A stretch of 64,000 nucleotides of DNA from Takakia lepidozioides (taxonomy: Eukaryota > Streptophyta > Takakiopsida > Takakiales > Takakiaceae). Positions 12,401 through 21,344 of this stretch are shown one piece after another. The number at the start of each line of letters is the position of its first letter. Within the stretch, counting starts at the first letter, position 1. Location of the stretch: positions 55,531,053-55,595,052 of the forward strand of contig CM060732.1 of NCBI GenBank assembly GCA_030704615.1, read 5' to 3'. The notes under the pieces were generated by a model that saw only the letters and a program-made list of their open reading frames with translations, had not been told where the DNA came from and ran no database searches. The position numbers and the translations under genes were made by a program.

Positions 12401-13196
12401 AGCCACTGAGAAGAGGTTTAGCTTATCCATTTCTGCGATTTCTAGCAGAGACTCCATGGAGATTGTGGTTCAATAATTGTTGGTTATGGCGAAGATTTTT
12501 TTACCGCAATCCCATGGAATACTTGCTGGAACCCGTCGTGAACGATTGAGATAGAATTCTCACATATTCTAGTGATATTTGAATGTCAGAGGCTAGTCAA
12601 TTCAACCATCCTGTGAAGAGAGGTCGTGGGACATAAGTCGACGAGAAGGCAACACGTTGAGCTCGACTGCGATTTGACGCGTAAACAGTATCCAATCCGA
12701 AGTATTGCAAAAGGTGCAACCTCGTCAAATTTTCAAGTGGCACGGAAGGATCCAGGATGTGAAAACTCACCAATAATTGCAAAGACCGTTCACCAGAGAC
12801 TCCAACCCTGTCGTCCACTCCCTCGTTCTCATCGCTAGGAATTGCTACCCTCTCATATCCTTCTTCAACCTTCTCAGATCCAAGCCCCGAGGCGGCCACA
12901 TCTTCAACCAAACCAAAAGGAATGTCCATCCCAGACTCCGACTCATGGTCATCACTATCGTCCTCCTCCTCAGATGCATCCGATTCTGCCTCATCCAAAA
13001 GAACAAACGAGGCGTCCAGCTCTCCGCTACTAGCCAATTCCGGCTCCGCAATCAAAGCCACGGTAGCATCGTCCCCGCGCGCCACGCGCAGATTCCCCCC
13101 ACGAAAGGACGCTATGAGGGAGTAGAGCTTTGTCACCATGAAAGCAAATATAAGGCCTATGATGGAGGCCTGTAGCACCTCCTGCCATTCCGCCAT
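6453..13196 (-). CDS. Acyl-CoA-binding protein with ankyrin repeats, copy 2
   Basis: This is the inverted paralogue of the gene at 776-4779. Seven exons in order: 13196-12771, 11480-11215, 10885-10780, 8408-8302, 7966-7875, 7238-7141 and 6623-6453, giving 421 residues with no stops. Exons 2, 3, 5, 6 and 7 have exactly the same lengths as in copy 1 (266, 106, 92, 98, 171). Exon 1 is 3 bases longer and exon 4 is 15 bases shorter. It keeps MAEWQEVLQASIIGLIFAF, GWEGVESSEL, LYAFYKIATEGPC and AWQKLG. The ankyrin part is more diverged: LTPLIRAAYCGQ replaces RTPLIWAADRGQ, and the last repeat has an RYATCAKQ core. Intron 3 (2.37 kb) contains a LINE, and intron 1 a SINE-like piece. Preserved phase and length argue for an active gene rather than a pseudogene. 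Confidence 0.9.
8763..8776. repeat. Target-site duplication, LINE 3' side
   Basis: GCGAGGGCGAGAGA is repeated exactly at 10707-10720. The two 14-mers bracket the LINE body, and the target is CT-rich on the minus strand. Confidence 0.88.
8777..10706 (-). mobile_element. 5'-truncated non-LTR retrotransposon (LINE-A)
   Basis: The element lies in intron 3 of ACBP copy 2 in the gene's own orientation. It encodes the reverse transcriptase core with [45 protein letters not shown] and the FADD catalytic box. After one frameshift near 9950 it continues with PALEYGSAIWVDN and a C-terminal CPLC...H...C motif in FLIHCPGFSHQR. Endonuclease and ORF1 are absent (5' truncation). A perfect 14-bp target-site duplication flanks it. 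The 3' end, TTATGAGTACAA, has no poly-A. Copy 1 of the ACBP gene lacks the element, so insertion followed the gene duplication. Confidence 0.92.
8783..9781 (-). pseudogene. LINE-A RT C-terminal region with zinc-knuckle-like motif
   Basis: This open stretch of 332 residues carries the LINE-A region C-terminal to the RT fingers and palm. It has PALEYGSAIW, RRDEFKVRWWGQLQ, and a CNCPLCGQSEDSIHFLIHCP segment in which C-x2-C-x8-H-x4-C could bind zinc. It overlaps the upstream RT frame at 9700-9781, which shows that one indel broke a formerly continuous ORF. It ends at the element's 3' terminus, leaving essentially no 3' UTR. Confidence 0.8.
10707..10720. repeat. Target-site duplication, LINE 5' side
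   Basis: This is the exact copy of 8763-8776 (GCGAGGGCGAGAGA). Minus-strand sequence just before it matches ACBP copy 1 intron 3 (TGCCTTTTCACTT), confirming the host boundary. Confidence 0.88.
11840..11925 (+). mobile_element. SINE-body fragment in ACBP copy 2 intron 1
   Basis: The words GGTGAAGTGACACC, AAGTTACGCTTGC and GGCAAGAGTCTTC match the SINE region at 25290-25410, where the same block occurs twice. No tRNA-like head is seen at this copy. It lies within the 1.29-kb first intron. The rest of that intron (about 11930-12770) contains open frames I cannot assign. Confidence 0.55.
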
Positions 13197-14672
13197 GGCC
13201 TGAACGACTCTCAAAAACACTAGCTTCAATAAACCCACCCCTCGATGTATGTGTTCTTCACAATTCCACGAAGAAATCCAGACGAAGGTCCTCAACTCCG
13301 AGACCGAGAAATCTGGAAGAAGAAGAAGAGACACGGGAAACAGCGACGAGAGCAACAGAAGTGACGCAGAGAGACAAGAGGCGCACACACCCAGCAGCCT
13401 ATCCGGGCCCATCCCCCACCTCACCGGCCGTCACCGGTCGCCTAGTTCTTCCCGACCGGCATTCACCGGTTTCCGCGTCCTCGCACCGCCTATCACCAGC
13501 GGTATCAACTGGTCCGTACGCCCCCTCACCGTTGGTCACCAGTCAGGACGACGGGATCCTACTCTGCAGTAGCAGGTTCGATTCCCGATTCCTTCGTTTC
13601 CAGGACCCTCAATCTGAGTGTGAGATCGTCGTCTACCTTCCCCGAGTACCACCTCCTTGGATCTTCTTTCTCTCCTCATTCAGGGGGCGGGTGGTCTGGG
13701 CTACTTACATGATACACAGCCCCACGGGAGTTGCAAGCTGCTCCATTCCATACCCAACCCTCTGATCGTCCCCACAACGCTACCTCTCTCCTTGCAGCTT
13801 CTGTCTTGCTTCACACGCTGCTTACTCACTGCCAGCCAACTGCTTCTTCAACTCGGCTTGATTACAAAGCAGGTTATAAGCTTATACAATCTCCGACCTT
13901 CTTCCGTTCAGATCTCAGCTCCCATGACTATGTTATAATTCACCTCTACAGTGCACACCAGGGGCCCATGAGTGTGGAGCAGCTCAAATCATGATGAGGC
14001 ACTGCTGTGAGCGATGCCATAGCCCCGTGACCGATCCCTCTGCTTATTGCTTGATTACGAGATCGATGGATCCCTGCGGTTGCTGCACAGCAGAGACCAT
14101 AACAGCGATGCATCGAATCCACTCTTCCCACATGTACCTACACAGTGTCTGTGTGTTGGTGCAAAACTGTCTCAACACATTTCCTTTGTGGAGTTGTTTC
14201 GTTGATGGGTCCGATCCTGATGGGCGACATTGAAGCGTACCCCATGAGACTTGTGCTACACAAGATTACTCACACACAAATGTGTCACCTTTTGTGTCAA
14301 CCTTCTTCTATATTTGCCACGTATGTATACTTTTTCTTTTTTGCACCATAGGGTTGAATTTGTTTCTGTGGTAAACTGATTTACTTTCTATAGGTACGGT
14401 TTCAGAAACCTGGCCCACCCAATCATGCATACTGACTGCATTATCCATTATTAGGGCACTTGATTTACAGGCCCAATATACTTTAAATCAAGAATTACAG
14501 TCCACCGCCACCCTGGATTATCGTTACGAGCTTTCAGTAACAAAAAACTTTATGGCCCTTGAGTCTTGGGGTTTAATTTTTCCCCATTCAAATAAAGTTC
14601 AGGGCTTCATCCCTTTGCGAAAAATAAAAAAATAAAATCAGATAACCATATGGACAGCCGGGGTGTGAAGCC
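13197..14672. other. 5' flank of ACBP copy 2 and gene-free DNA up to the LTR
   Basis: About 13430-13560 carries the degenerate mirror of the 53-bp promoter array (ACTGGTGACC, CTGGTGATAGGCGGTGCGAGG-like words on the minus strand). From 13600 to 14672 I see no gene or recognised repeat. Confidence 0.6.
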
Positions 14673-15214
14673 TGATTCCGGCGCTATGGGTTTGTTCCCC
14701 TTCCTCTACCAGACTTAATCCTATATGGGGAATGTAGTCGATAGATGGGCTTGGCAGAGAAGACAGAATCTCACGAAGAGGACACCACGGACTCAGACTT
14801 CCAAAGCATTGTCATCCACCCACTCAAGTACACTGTTACACCCAACGTACGCTCCCGTAAGACCCAAAAGCCACCACCCTCACTACCACGGCATAGAGGC
14901 TTAAATAGTATTAGGTCATAATGTAATCCTAGTGCCGCGTGGCACTTACATATAGGTCCACCGGATGCCCTTCCATCATAGCCATAGAAAGAAGCCGAAT
15001 CACCCATACCCATCCTAATCTAATCCTAAACCAGCTGTTAGAATAAGACAGCCCCTAATAAAGTCATCAGCTGTTGCCAGCTCATCCTCATGCGCAAGGT
15101 CTAAGTTCATCCAGACTTCATCCTGACTCCGTCTATCCCTAAATCATCCGGAGCGCATCCCTCCTCCATTCATCCATGTTGAAAAGGAAGGTGAGAAGAA
15201 ATCCCAGCTCCACA
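14673..15214 (-). mobile_element. 3' LTR of the Gypsy element
   Basis: This 542-bp repeat runs TGATTCC...CTCCACA on the plus strand, so it has the canonical TG...CA ends, and pairs with 19608-20181. By eye the two are about 90 percent identical, suggesting an old insertion. It is the 3' LTR because the coding genes read on the minus strand. No clear polypurine tract borders it at 15215. The outside flanks AAGCC and AGGGT do not match, so no target-site duplication remains. Confidence 0.88.
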
Positions 15215-15290
15215 TATGTGAAGCCAGTTGGGGCCACAAGAAACTGCGAGCTCCTGCGAGTGATGAGCTCAGGAAGAACAAAAATGAAGC

Positions 15291-16023
15291 CTAGCCAAAA
15301 CAAACTACACACCCGGCACACAAGAAATGAAAAAACCTAGGGAAGAAAACCTCACCCTGCAAGCTGGGTAGAGGACAAAACATCCCATAGGAAAAACCCC
15401 AAGTGCTACAATTGGTGTAGAAAAGTAGCACGAAATTCACAGCTTGGATCTTAGCTGGGTCAGGACTGATGCCAGTAGCAGAAAGTAGATGGCCCAAGAA
15501 ATGGAGTTGTTCCATACAAAAATCACACTTCTTGGCTTTAACTTTAAGCCCGGCTGCACGAAGTGCACACAACCCGTTGCAAATCCAGCAGATGAGCATC
15601 AAACGTGGTAGAATAAATGTTGATGTCATCAATGTAAACTAATGCACACTCCCAACGAAGGTTTCCTAAAACAATGTCCATAAGGCGCTGAAATGTAGCA
15701 GTGGCATTGCAAAGACCAAAAGGCATGGTTTCAAATTGGAAGAGGCCCATCCTGTAAGTGAAGGCTGTATTCTCCTTAGCAGCAGCAGTTAAAAGAACTT
15801 GCCAAAAGCCAGAGGCTAAATCTAATGAAGAGAAGATAGTGGCCCCATTAAGTTGATCTAGCGTTTCATTGATGCATGACAAAGGGTAGACAACTCTCTT
15901 TGTGATGGCATATAAACGCCGAAAGTCAACGCAAAAACGGGTTGAGCCATCCTTCTTATCCACTAAGACTATGGGACTGGCCCAAGGGGATATGGAGGGG
16001 GTGATCACACTAGCATCAAGCAT
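15291..16023 (-). pseudogene. Gypsy reverse transcriptase, frameshifted and truncated
   Basis: The frame shows ITPSISPWASPIVLVDKKDG, RFCVDFRRLYAITK, GATIFSSLDLASGFWQ, TAFTYRMGLFQFETMPFGL and the catalytic YIDD box in LVYIDDINIYS. The same frame is open back to about 16170 with KPIKQHAYRESVREL. Near 15590 the frame shifts into the thumb region KKCDFCMEQLHFLGHLLSATG. It breaks off after SPDPAKIQAV, so RNase H and integrase are missing and the product would be inactive as part of a complete Pol. Confidence 0.9.
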
Positions 16024-16193
16024 CTTGGTAATCTCTTCCTGAATGACTGTAAGCTCACGAACACTCTCCCTATAAGCATGTTGTTTGATAGGCTTACCAT
16101 CCGTGATGATGTCATGATCCAGAAAGGTGGTGCGGCCTAAGTCATGGAGCTCTTTACTAAAGATGTCGAGATTGTCAGGTGCAGGCGATTAAT

Positions 16194-17339
16194 CTACTGA
16201 GGAGCAAGATGATCACCCACTTTGATATCATTTAAGACCTGCTGGAAATGTTGATCTGCTTCAGGAGTAAGCGTGCCTTTGGCAGTGGAGCCAGAGTGAG
16301 AGACAAATGCCTGGAGTTGGTCCACAAGGGAGTCCACCAGTCCAATATCATGAAAACTGAGACCTTTCTGAACAGAGGCCAACTCAGACAAAGGAGAAGC
16401 AGTGAGCCTAGCAAAGACCTGACCCTTGCGGACACTAATGCTAATACGTTCTGGATTAGCAATCAGTAATCTGACCACTCCCTTGAATCCCCTGTCTAAA
16501 ACCCCAGAAGCAACCATATAGTGTTTTTGGAGGGTAAGTTTTTTCCAGTCCTCAACCTCAAGGAAATGACCTGTAGGGCAAGCAAAAGCTAAGCCTGTAG
16601 GTACTATGCGCTGAGAAAAAGCAGGGATGCTGAAGTCAACTGGAGAACGTAGCAACAGGATATTCTTGGCCACATGTATAGGAAGTCCAGACTTCTTACC
16701 TGGTGGAGGGAAATGCCATTGGTACAAATTGTCACCAAGTGGTTGGAACTGGCTGAATCTGGCCCAATTATAATGCAAACCCATTTGCTCCTTCAATTTC
16801 TCAGCTTGAAGCTTGAGACGAGAATAGTTGGCCATAGAGGTCCCAGCGGCAATAGTAACATGGCTTAGACTCACCTTGTAAGGGTGCCCTTCACCATTGT
16901 GAAGGCACATAAGATTGTTCATGATGTCAATGCTGGACTCTGCACCCTTCATCCAATCCAGACCCAGCAAAATTTGTTCACCCATGGTGACAATGCAGGT
17001 TAGCAAGACATTTTTCCTACTAATGCGGATAGGTAAAGTGACCAACCCAATGGGTTCATATGCCGTGCCATCAGCTATGGTAACCTCAAGGCCACGAGCA
17101 GAGCTAATCTTTAATCCAAGAATGCGAACTGTACTAAGTGGAATGGCAGACATGGTACATCCAGTATCAATAACACATGGAAAGGAAAGGTGGCCCACAT
17201 GACATTGTGTCATCAATGGGTGGATCCGGTCCCTACTGATGCGCTTATAGGCCTCACAGTACATGAGTTTGAAATCACAAGAAAGAACAGCACTTACCAG
17301 CGTGTTGGGGTTCTTACCATGGTCATCTGGCACCATCAT
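16194..17339 (-). CDS. Retroelement aspartic protease with a dUTPase-like C-terminal domain
   Basis: The open frame is 381 residues. The protease core shows the catalytic CVIDTGCTMSA (DTG at 58-60) and the second loop ILLGLDWM (123-130). Residues about 233-318 resemble a trimeric dUTPase: DFSIPAFSQRIVPTGLAFAC, PTGHFLEV, then GVLDRGFKGVVRLLIAN (motif 3, normally GVIDxxYRG) and KGQVFARL (motif 4, normally GDRIAQL). Motif 2 (normally RSS/RSG) is replaced by DWKKLT, and the motif 3 Tyr is Phe, so activity is doubtful. The frame is uninterrupted although the flanking pol is broken. The domain assignment rests on motif order and spacing read by eye. Confidence 0.75.
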   Translation of the reverse strand: MMVPDDHGKNPNTLVSAVLSCDFKLMYCEAYKRISRDRIHPLMTQCHVGHLSFPCVIDTGCTMSAIPLSTVRILGLKISSARGLEVTIADGTAYEPIGLVTLPIRISRKNVLLTCIVTMGEQILLGLDWMKGAESSIDIMNNLMCLHNGEGHPYKVSLSHVTIAAGTSMANYSRLKLQAEKLKEQMGLHYNWARFSQFQPLGDNLYQWHFPPPGKKSGLPIHVAKNILLLRSPVDFSIPAFSQRIVPTGLAFACPTGHFLEVEDWKKLTLQKHYMVASGVLDRGFKGVVRLLIANPERISISVRKGQVFARLTASPLSELASVQKGLSFHDIGLVDSLVDQLQAFVSHSGSTAKGTLTPEADQHFQQVLNDIKVGDHLAPQ

Positions 17340-17436
17340 AGACGACCGGGTTCGTTGAAAGTACCCTTCTGTTTTTTGTCTCTTTGTAACTATTCAATCA
17401 AGGCAGACAAGTCAGATTGGTAAGGGCAACACCTGG

Positions 17437-17478
17437 TGTAATGCTTGATGGACTTGCAGATCAAGCATGCCACCACTG
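17437..17478 (-). pseudogene. Gag CCHC zinc knuckle remnant
   Basis: The minus strand translates as CLICKSIKHYTRCC, a C-x2-C-x4-H-x4-C nucleic-acid-binding knuckle. It lies between the gag stop (17608) and the protease frame. It is separated from gag by stops, so the original gag has decayed at its 3' end. Confidence 0.6.
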
Positions 17479-17607
17479 AGGTCCTAGCTGACGAATGCCA
17501 GCATGGGTCTTACCTTGAGGCCTCGATCTGGCAGGGACTGTAGAGTTCCAGCCTACCTCAGCTTTGAAGGCTTGAAGTTCTCCCTGGATTTCATTACAAA
17601 AAGATGA

Positions 17608-18534
17608 CTACTCATGCACAATGGAAGAGACCAGATCTTCTGTAATACCTTTCACCCCAAGGTCCCCATCAGTAGGCTCTACACAATGACCCTCACTAGC
17701 CAGATGAGTGTGTTTCGTGTTGGCAACTTTAGACAGGCCTGCCTTGGCAGCTTTGAGACGTAACCTTTCTTCAATCAATTCCACCATCTCATCTTCAGTG
17801 GTGTAAGTCTGTTTTTGCAGAAACACTTTCTCAGCAGGGAGCAAGCCTTTTACAAAACAATGTTTCAAAATAGCATGTCTCTCTGAGGCAATCAAAATTG
17901 ACTTATAGATTGCAGTTCGCAAGTCAGTGTAGTATTTCCACACACTGTCGCCATAATGAAATTTTAAGTTTGGTGTGGTGTAAGCTATGGGCTTTTCTTC
18001 ACGAAAGAGCTTGCGAGCCAATTCTCTGGCTTCTACCCACGTAAGATCATTTTTGTCTTTAATGTTGGACTCAAACAGTTGCCCGGCTTCTCCCTTGAGA
18101 CAGATCCGAAAGGACTTGACTTGGAATCGTGGGGGAACTCCATTCATTTCAGTGCTGATTTCAAAAAATTCCAAGAAGGACTCAAAATACTCCCCTAAGT
18201 TATACTCAGGGTATTGCTGTTTATGCATTTGCTCCCCATGATGAGTTTTCCGTGGAGTAATATCCGAAACTTCAGTTTGTTTCAGCAACATCTTCATAAG
18301 CGGGGGGCAATTTGAAATCGCTCCCATGGCTTTACACAGCTCGTCCAAATCAAATGTGGGTCGAGGCACAGTCGCCGGATCCTTGTGATCTCCGGACGAC
18401 TTTCCCCTTTCCATGTTATTCTGTTCATTAGTTGCTGTCTCTTCCCTCTCCTCCGCTGCACGTTTTTCCAACTCACTTAGTCCCATTGTCTCTTCTGCTT
18501 CCCTTTCTAGCATAAATCTTGTAAATACAGGCAT
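17608..18534 (-). CDS. Gypsy Gag capsid protein
   Basis: The frame is 308 residues. It has a charged coiled-coil-like N-terminus (residues 8-40, rich in E, R, K), then a retrotransposon gag domain with FLEFFEISTEMNGVPP, FRICLKGEAGQLF, LTWVEARELARKLFREE and LRTAIYKSILIASE. It lacks its own zinc knuckle because the frame stops before it. It would form the particle shell. The start at 18534 is the first Met; an upstream extension is possible. Confidence 0.82.
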   Translation of the reverse strand: MPVFTRFMLEREAEETMGLSELEKRAAEEREETATNEQNNMERGKSSGDHKDPATVPRPTFDLDELCKAMGAISNCPPLMKMLLKQTEVSDITPRKTHHGEQMHKQQYPEYNLGEYFESFLEFFEISTEMNGVPPRFQVKSFRICLKGEAGQLFESNIKDKNDLTWVEARELARKLFREEKPIAYTTPNLKFHYGDSVWKYYTDLRTAIYKSILIASERHAILKHCFVKGLLPAEKVFLQKQTYTTEDEMVELIEERLRLKAAKAGLSKVANTKHTHLASEGHCVEPTDGDLGVKGITEDLVSSIVHE

Positions 18535-18918
18535 GAGAAGAGGAGTACACGGCTACATGTCCAAAGGGGCACTGAGCTGTGAATCCCACCCAGACACACA
18601 TTGGGATGTGATGAAGTGATGCTTGTGCAGCAGGTACACTCATTCTCCCAAGAATGCCCACAGTTCCTCTTCACCCTTGAGCCAAAAAGTCACGTGCACG
18701 ATGCTGCGTACCACCTTTTCCTTCACCAACAACGTATGAGCAGGATATGCCTTGGCTTCTTCAGCCTTGTAGAGACCTACTGTTTCACGCCGAAAACACA
18801 CCCCCGGAAAGATCAACACATCACTGGGACAAAAAGGGAATTCAGAGTCGGATATACCTGTGATGAGCTCTTCCCAAGTGGGATCCCGGGTAGGGGCAGA
18901 CGGGACTCGAGGCCTTAA

Positions 18919-19394
18919 ATTAGCAAGCAGAATTGATGTACCTCCTTTAACCAGAATTGTGGAATGCCCAAGACAACCCAACTAAGCTTCTCACCACTCT
19001 CCAACTGCTCCTTGGCACTAGCAAAGGGAATTTGTAGAGTGACTTCCCTGGAATGAAGCTTGAGGAGAAGGCGTGCAGCATAGGCTCCCTGAAGAGACTC
19101 GCGAATGCGCCGGCTCTGTTCCCTCTGCTCCGCTTTGGTGCGTATGGGTTTGCAAGCCTCTTTGCGCGCAGTTTCCTCAAAGGTCTTGGCCTAGAACTCC
19201 GAGGGCGTGTCCAGCGGGAGCTCAGGCCATAGAATAGGTTCTCCCTCCAGGTAATTGACAAACACCAGCTGCTCAAGCAACAGGGTACATGCAAGCTCAC
19301 AAATGTAGCGGGATTCCAACGCCAAAGTCTGCTTCAAGCGCGGGACCTCGAATTGATCAAGCTCAAACCAACCACGCTCATAACTGGAAGCCAT
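18919..19394 (-). pseudogene. Extra ORF between 5' LTR and gag, one in-frame TAG
   Basis: From MASSYERGWFELDQFEVPR (start 19394) the minus frame runs about 158 codons to a TAA at 18919, interrupted only by a TAG near 19193 (after LDTPSEF). It is rich in Glu, Lys, Arg and Leu, with CELACTLLLEQLVFVNYLEGE and EQREQSRRIRESLQ. I recognise no domain. A fragment of the same sequence occurs at about 60757-60845, so it is part of a repeated element. It could be an accessory ORF or the N-terminal part of an ancestral gag. Confidence 0.6.
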
Positions 19395-19589
19395 AGTGCT
19401 TAGTTGCGAAACTCTCAAAACACAGAAAAGCTCGAGCAGACAAACTCTCTTTCTTTCTTTCTTTGTGCGCGATACACAAGCCGCCATTTTGCTATTACCT
19501 CTCTCTTCAATCATGCAGGATCCCCCGTACACAATCTACTGTTCTCAGGTGCTTCGTACGAGCTAAATCCTCTGTCAACGATTTTTAGT

Positions 19590-19607
19590 TACCCCGTATC
19601 TCCACCA
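19590..19607 (-). promoter_or_regulatory. Primer-binding site of the Gypsy element
   Basis: Directly inside the 5' LTR, the minus strand reads TGGTGGAGATACGGGGTA. This is the complement of a tRNA 3' end finishing in CTCCACCA, with CCA abutting the LTR end as expected. I could not assign the tRNA isoacceptor; it is not the common initiator-Met TGGTATCAGAGC. Confidence 0.75.
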
Positions 19608-20181
19608 TGATTCCGGCGCTATGGGTTTGTTCCTCTTCCTCTACCGGACTTAATCATATCTGGGGAATGTAGTCGATAGATGGGCCTGGCAGAGAAGACG
19701 GAATCTCATGAAGAGGACACCACGGACTCAGACTTCCAAAGCACTTTCATCCACCCACTCAAGTACATCGTTACACCCAATGTACGCTCGCGTAAGACCC
19801 AAAAGCCACCACCCTCACTACCACGGCATAGAGGCTTAAATAGTATTAGGTCATAATGTAATCCTAGTGCCGCGTGACACTTACATATAGGTCCACCAGA
19901 TGCCCCTTCCAACATAGCCATAGAGAAGCCAGATCACCCAGACCCATCCTAATCTAATCCTAAAGTAGCTATTAGAATAACACAATCTAATCCTAAAGTA
20001 GCTATTAGAATAAGACAACCCCTAATAAAGTCATCGGCTGTTGCTAGCTCATCCTCATGCGCAAGGTGTAAGTTCATCCAGACTTCATCATGGCTCCGTC
20101 CATCCCTAAATCATCCGGAGCGCATCCCTCCTCCATTCATCCACGTCGAAAAGGAAGGTGAGAAGGAATCCCCCCTCCACA
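19608..20181 (-). mobile_element. 5' LTR of the Gypsy element
   Basis: This 574-bp LTR has TGATTCC...CTCCACA on the plus strand. It is about 30 bp longer than its partner because of an internal direct duplication near 19953-20009, where ATCTAATCCTAAAGTAGC and ATTAGAATAA-type words occur twice. The partner LTR has one copy. Confidence 0.88.
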
Positions 20182-20488
20182 AGGGTGGAATTGAAAAAAG
20201 GCCTCAGCCCCTCTTCTAAAAAGAAAAAAGAAAAGAAAAAGAAAAAAAGAACAATTAAGGGTATTAAGAGTATTAAGAATATTAAGAGTAACACGTATTG
20301 ATGCCACGCAGATGGTTGACAAATAGGACAGGAGCTGTATTTGGAACAACACATCCAAACAGGAAACACTGTGAAAGTTCCAGGAAGCAACCTGCAGTCA
20401 GGATAAACCCCCTCCCTGAAGCTTGGAGCCCACACTGTTCCCTGCGTGCATGGGCTGCGAAGACGTCCGTGAGAGCGAGTGCAACGTA

Positions 20489-21236
20489 ATGGCCCATCCC
20501 GATCAAGAAATTGATTTTCAAGCTCTCATTAATGCTCTACCAGAGGTCGATGACGACCAGTTGTTCCAGACTGGATAAATTGCGAATGGTGTGGATAAAT
20601 TACCAATGGTGGACGACACTGGACTACCGGATTCAGCTGTTTTTCAGGAATTGGATCCCAACGTAATGGCCAAAGACCAGTTTTCGCGACAGACTTTATG
20701 GATAAATTGCCAATGGTGGACGAAACTGGACTACCGGATTCAGCTGTTTTTCAGGAATTGGATCCCAACGTAATGGCCATTTACCAGTTTGTCGAGACAG
20801 ACTTTATGGATAAATTGCCAATGGTGGACGAAACTGGACTACCTGATTCATCTGTTTTTTCAGGAATTGGATCCCAACGTAATGGCCATTTACCAGTTTG
20901 TCGAGACAGACTTTATGGATAAATTGCCAATGGTGGACGAAACTGGACTACCTGATTCATCTGTTTTTTCAGGAATTGGATCCCAACGTAATGGCCAATT
21001 CTTATCAAGAAACTAAAAAAAGAATAGAGATCCTGAAGACAACCAAATTGCTTTTGCAGACTACCCATGTGACCACAGGTGTCCGCGATGTTTGTCTGAT
21101 AAGATCCGGTTCCTGTATTGGAACAACAAATCGAAGGGTCAACCTCGCTGCGTATGTAAAAGTGGAGTTTGCCTCAATTTCACCTTCACGTTGGGTGGAA
21201 CGCTGCGGAAGAAACGCAGGGGGCATGCAGGATGAT
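20489..21236 (+). pseudogene. Dof-like zinc-finger gene remnant with an acidic repeat
   Basis: A Met at 20489 opens an acidic segment (DFQALINALPEVDDDQLF) that stops at TAA. It is followed by tandem units of DKLPMVDETGLPDSAVF and FQELDPNVMA, then at 21080-21236 a frame CPRCLSDKIRFLYWNNKSK, GQPRCVCKS, C, GGTLRKKRRG. This matches the Dof finger pattern CPRC-S-K/R-F-Y-NN-QPR-CK-C-GG-LR, with a few inserted residues between Cys 3 and Cys 4. One-base indels between repeat units and an in-frame stop near 21012 break the frame, so I call it a pseudogene. Unannotated introns could rescue parts. Dof proteins are plant transcription factors; the activation-domain role of the acidic repeat is inference. 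Confidence 0.55.
20574..21000 (+). repeat. About 108-bp tandem repeat, nearly four units
   Basis: Units start with GGATAAATTGCCAATGGTGG at about 20590 (variant), 20699, 20807 and 20916; lengths are 108 and 109 bp in the middle units. The period is 36 codons and the units translate alike in the coding frame, but an extra T in a homopolymer (units 3 and 4) and a one-base loss in unit 1 shift the frame. Very high similarity between units 3 and 4 indicates recent expansion. Confidence 0.92.
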
Positions 21237-21344
21237 GGAGGCATACAAGTTGCAATACCCAAAGTTCACTGCGCTGTAACTACCCATCCTGTCACTTCCA
21301 TGCCGACACACGCTTCTTCTTCCAAGCTAAACTTCATGTACGGA

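Larger units (their letters stand above)
14673..20181 (-). mobile_element. Ty3/Gypsy LTR retrotransposon, internally deleted
   Basis: The 5.5-kb element reads on the minus strand in the order 5' LTR (20181-19608), primer-binding site, extra ORF (19394-18919), gag (18534-17608), zinc knuckle (about 17478-17437), protease plus dUTPase-like domain (17339-16194), RT (about 16170-15460), 3' LTR (15214-14673). RNase H and integrase are absent: after the RT connection SPDPAKIQAV the similarity stops within about 250 bp of the LTR. Stops and frameshifts lie between gag and pol and within the extra ORF and RT. It cannot be autonomous now. Protease-before-RT order and RT sequence place it in Gypsy rather than Copia. 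Confidence 0.88.

Noticed and set aside
12163-12549. Open frame of 128 residues inside ACBP copy 2 intron 1 (possible organellar fragment)
   Set aside because: I could not match it to any plastid or mitochondrial gene, and it has no counterpart in copy 1 intron 1.
13565-13600. tRNA B-box-like GGTTCGATTCCC
   Set aside because: There is no A box at the right distance and no closing acceptor stem.
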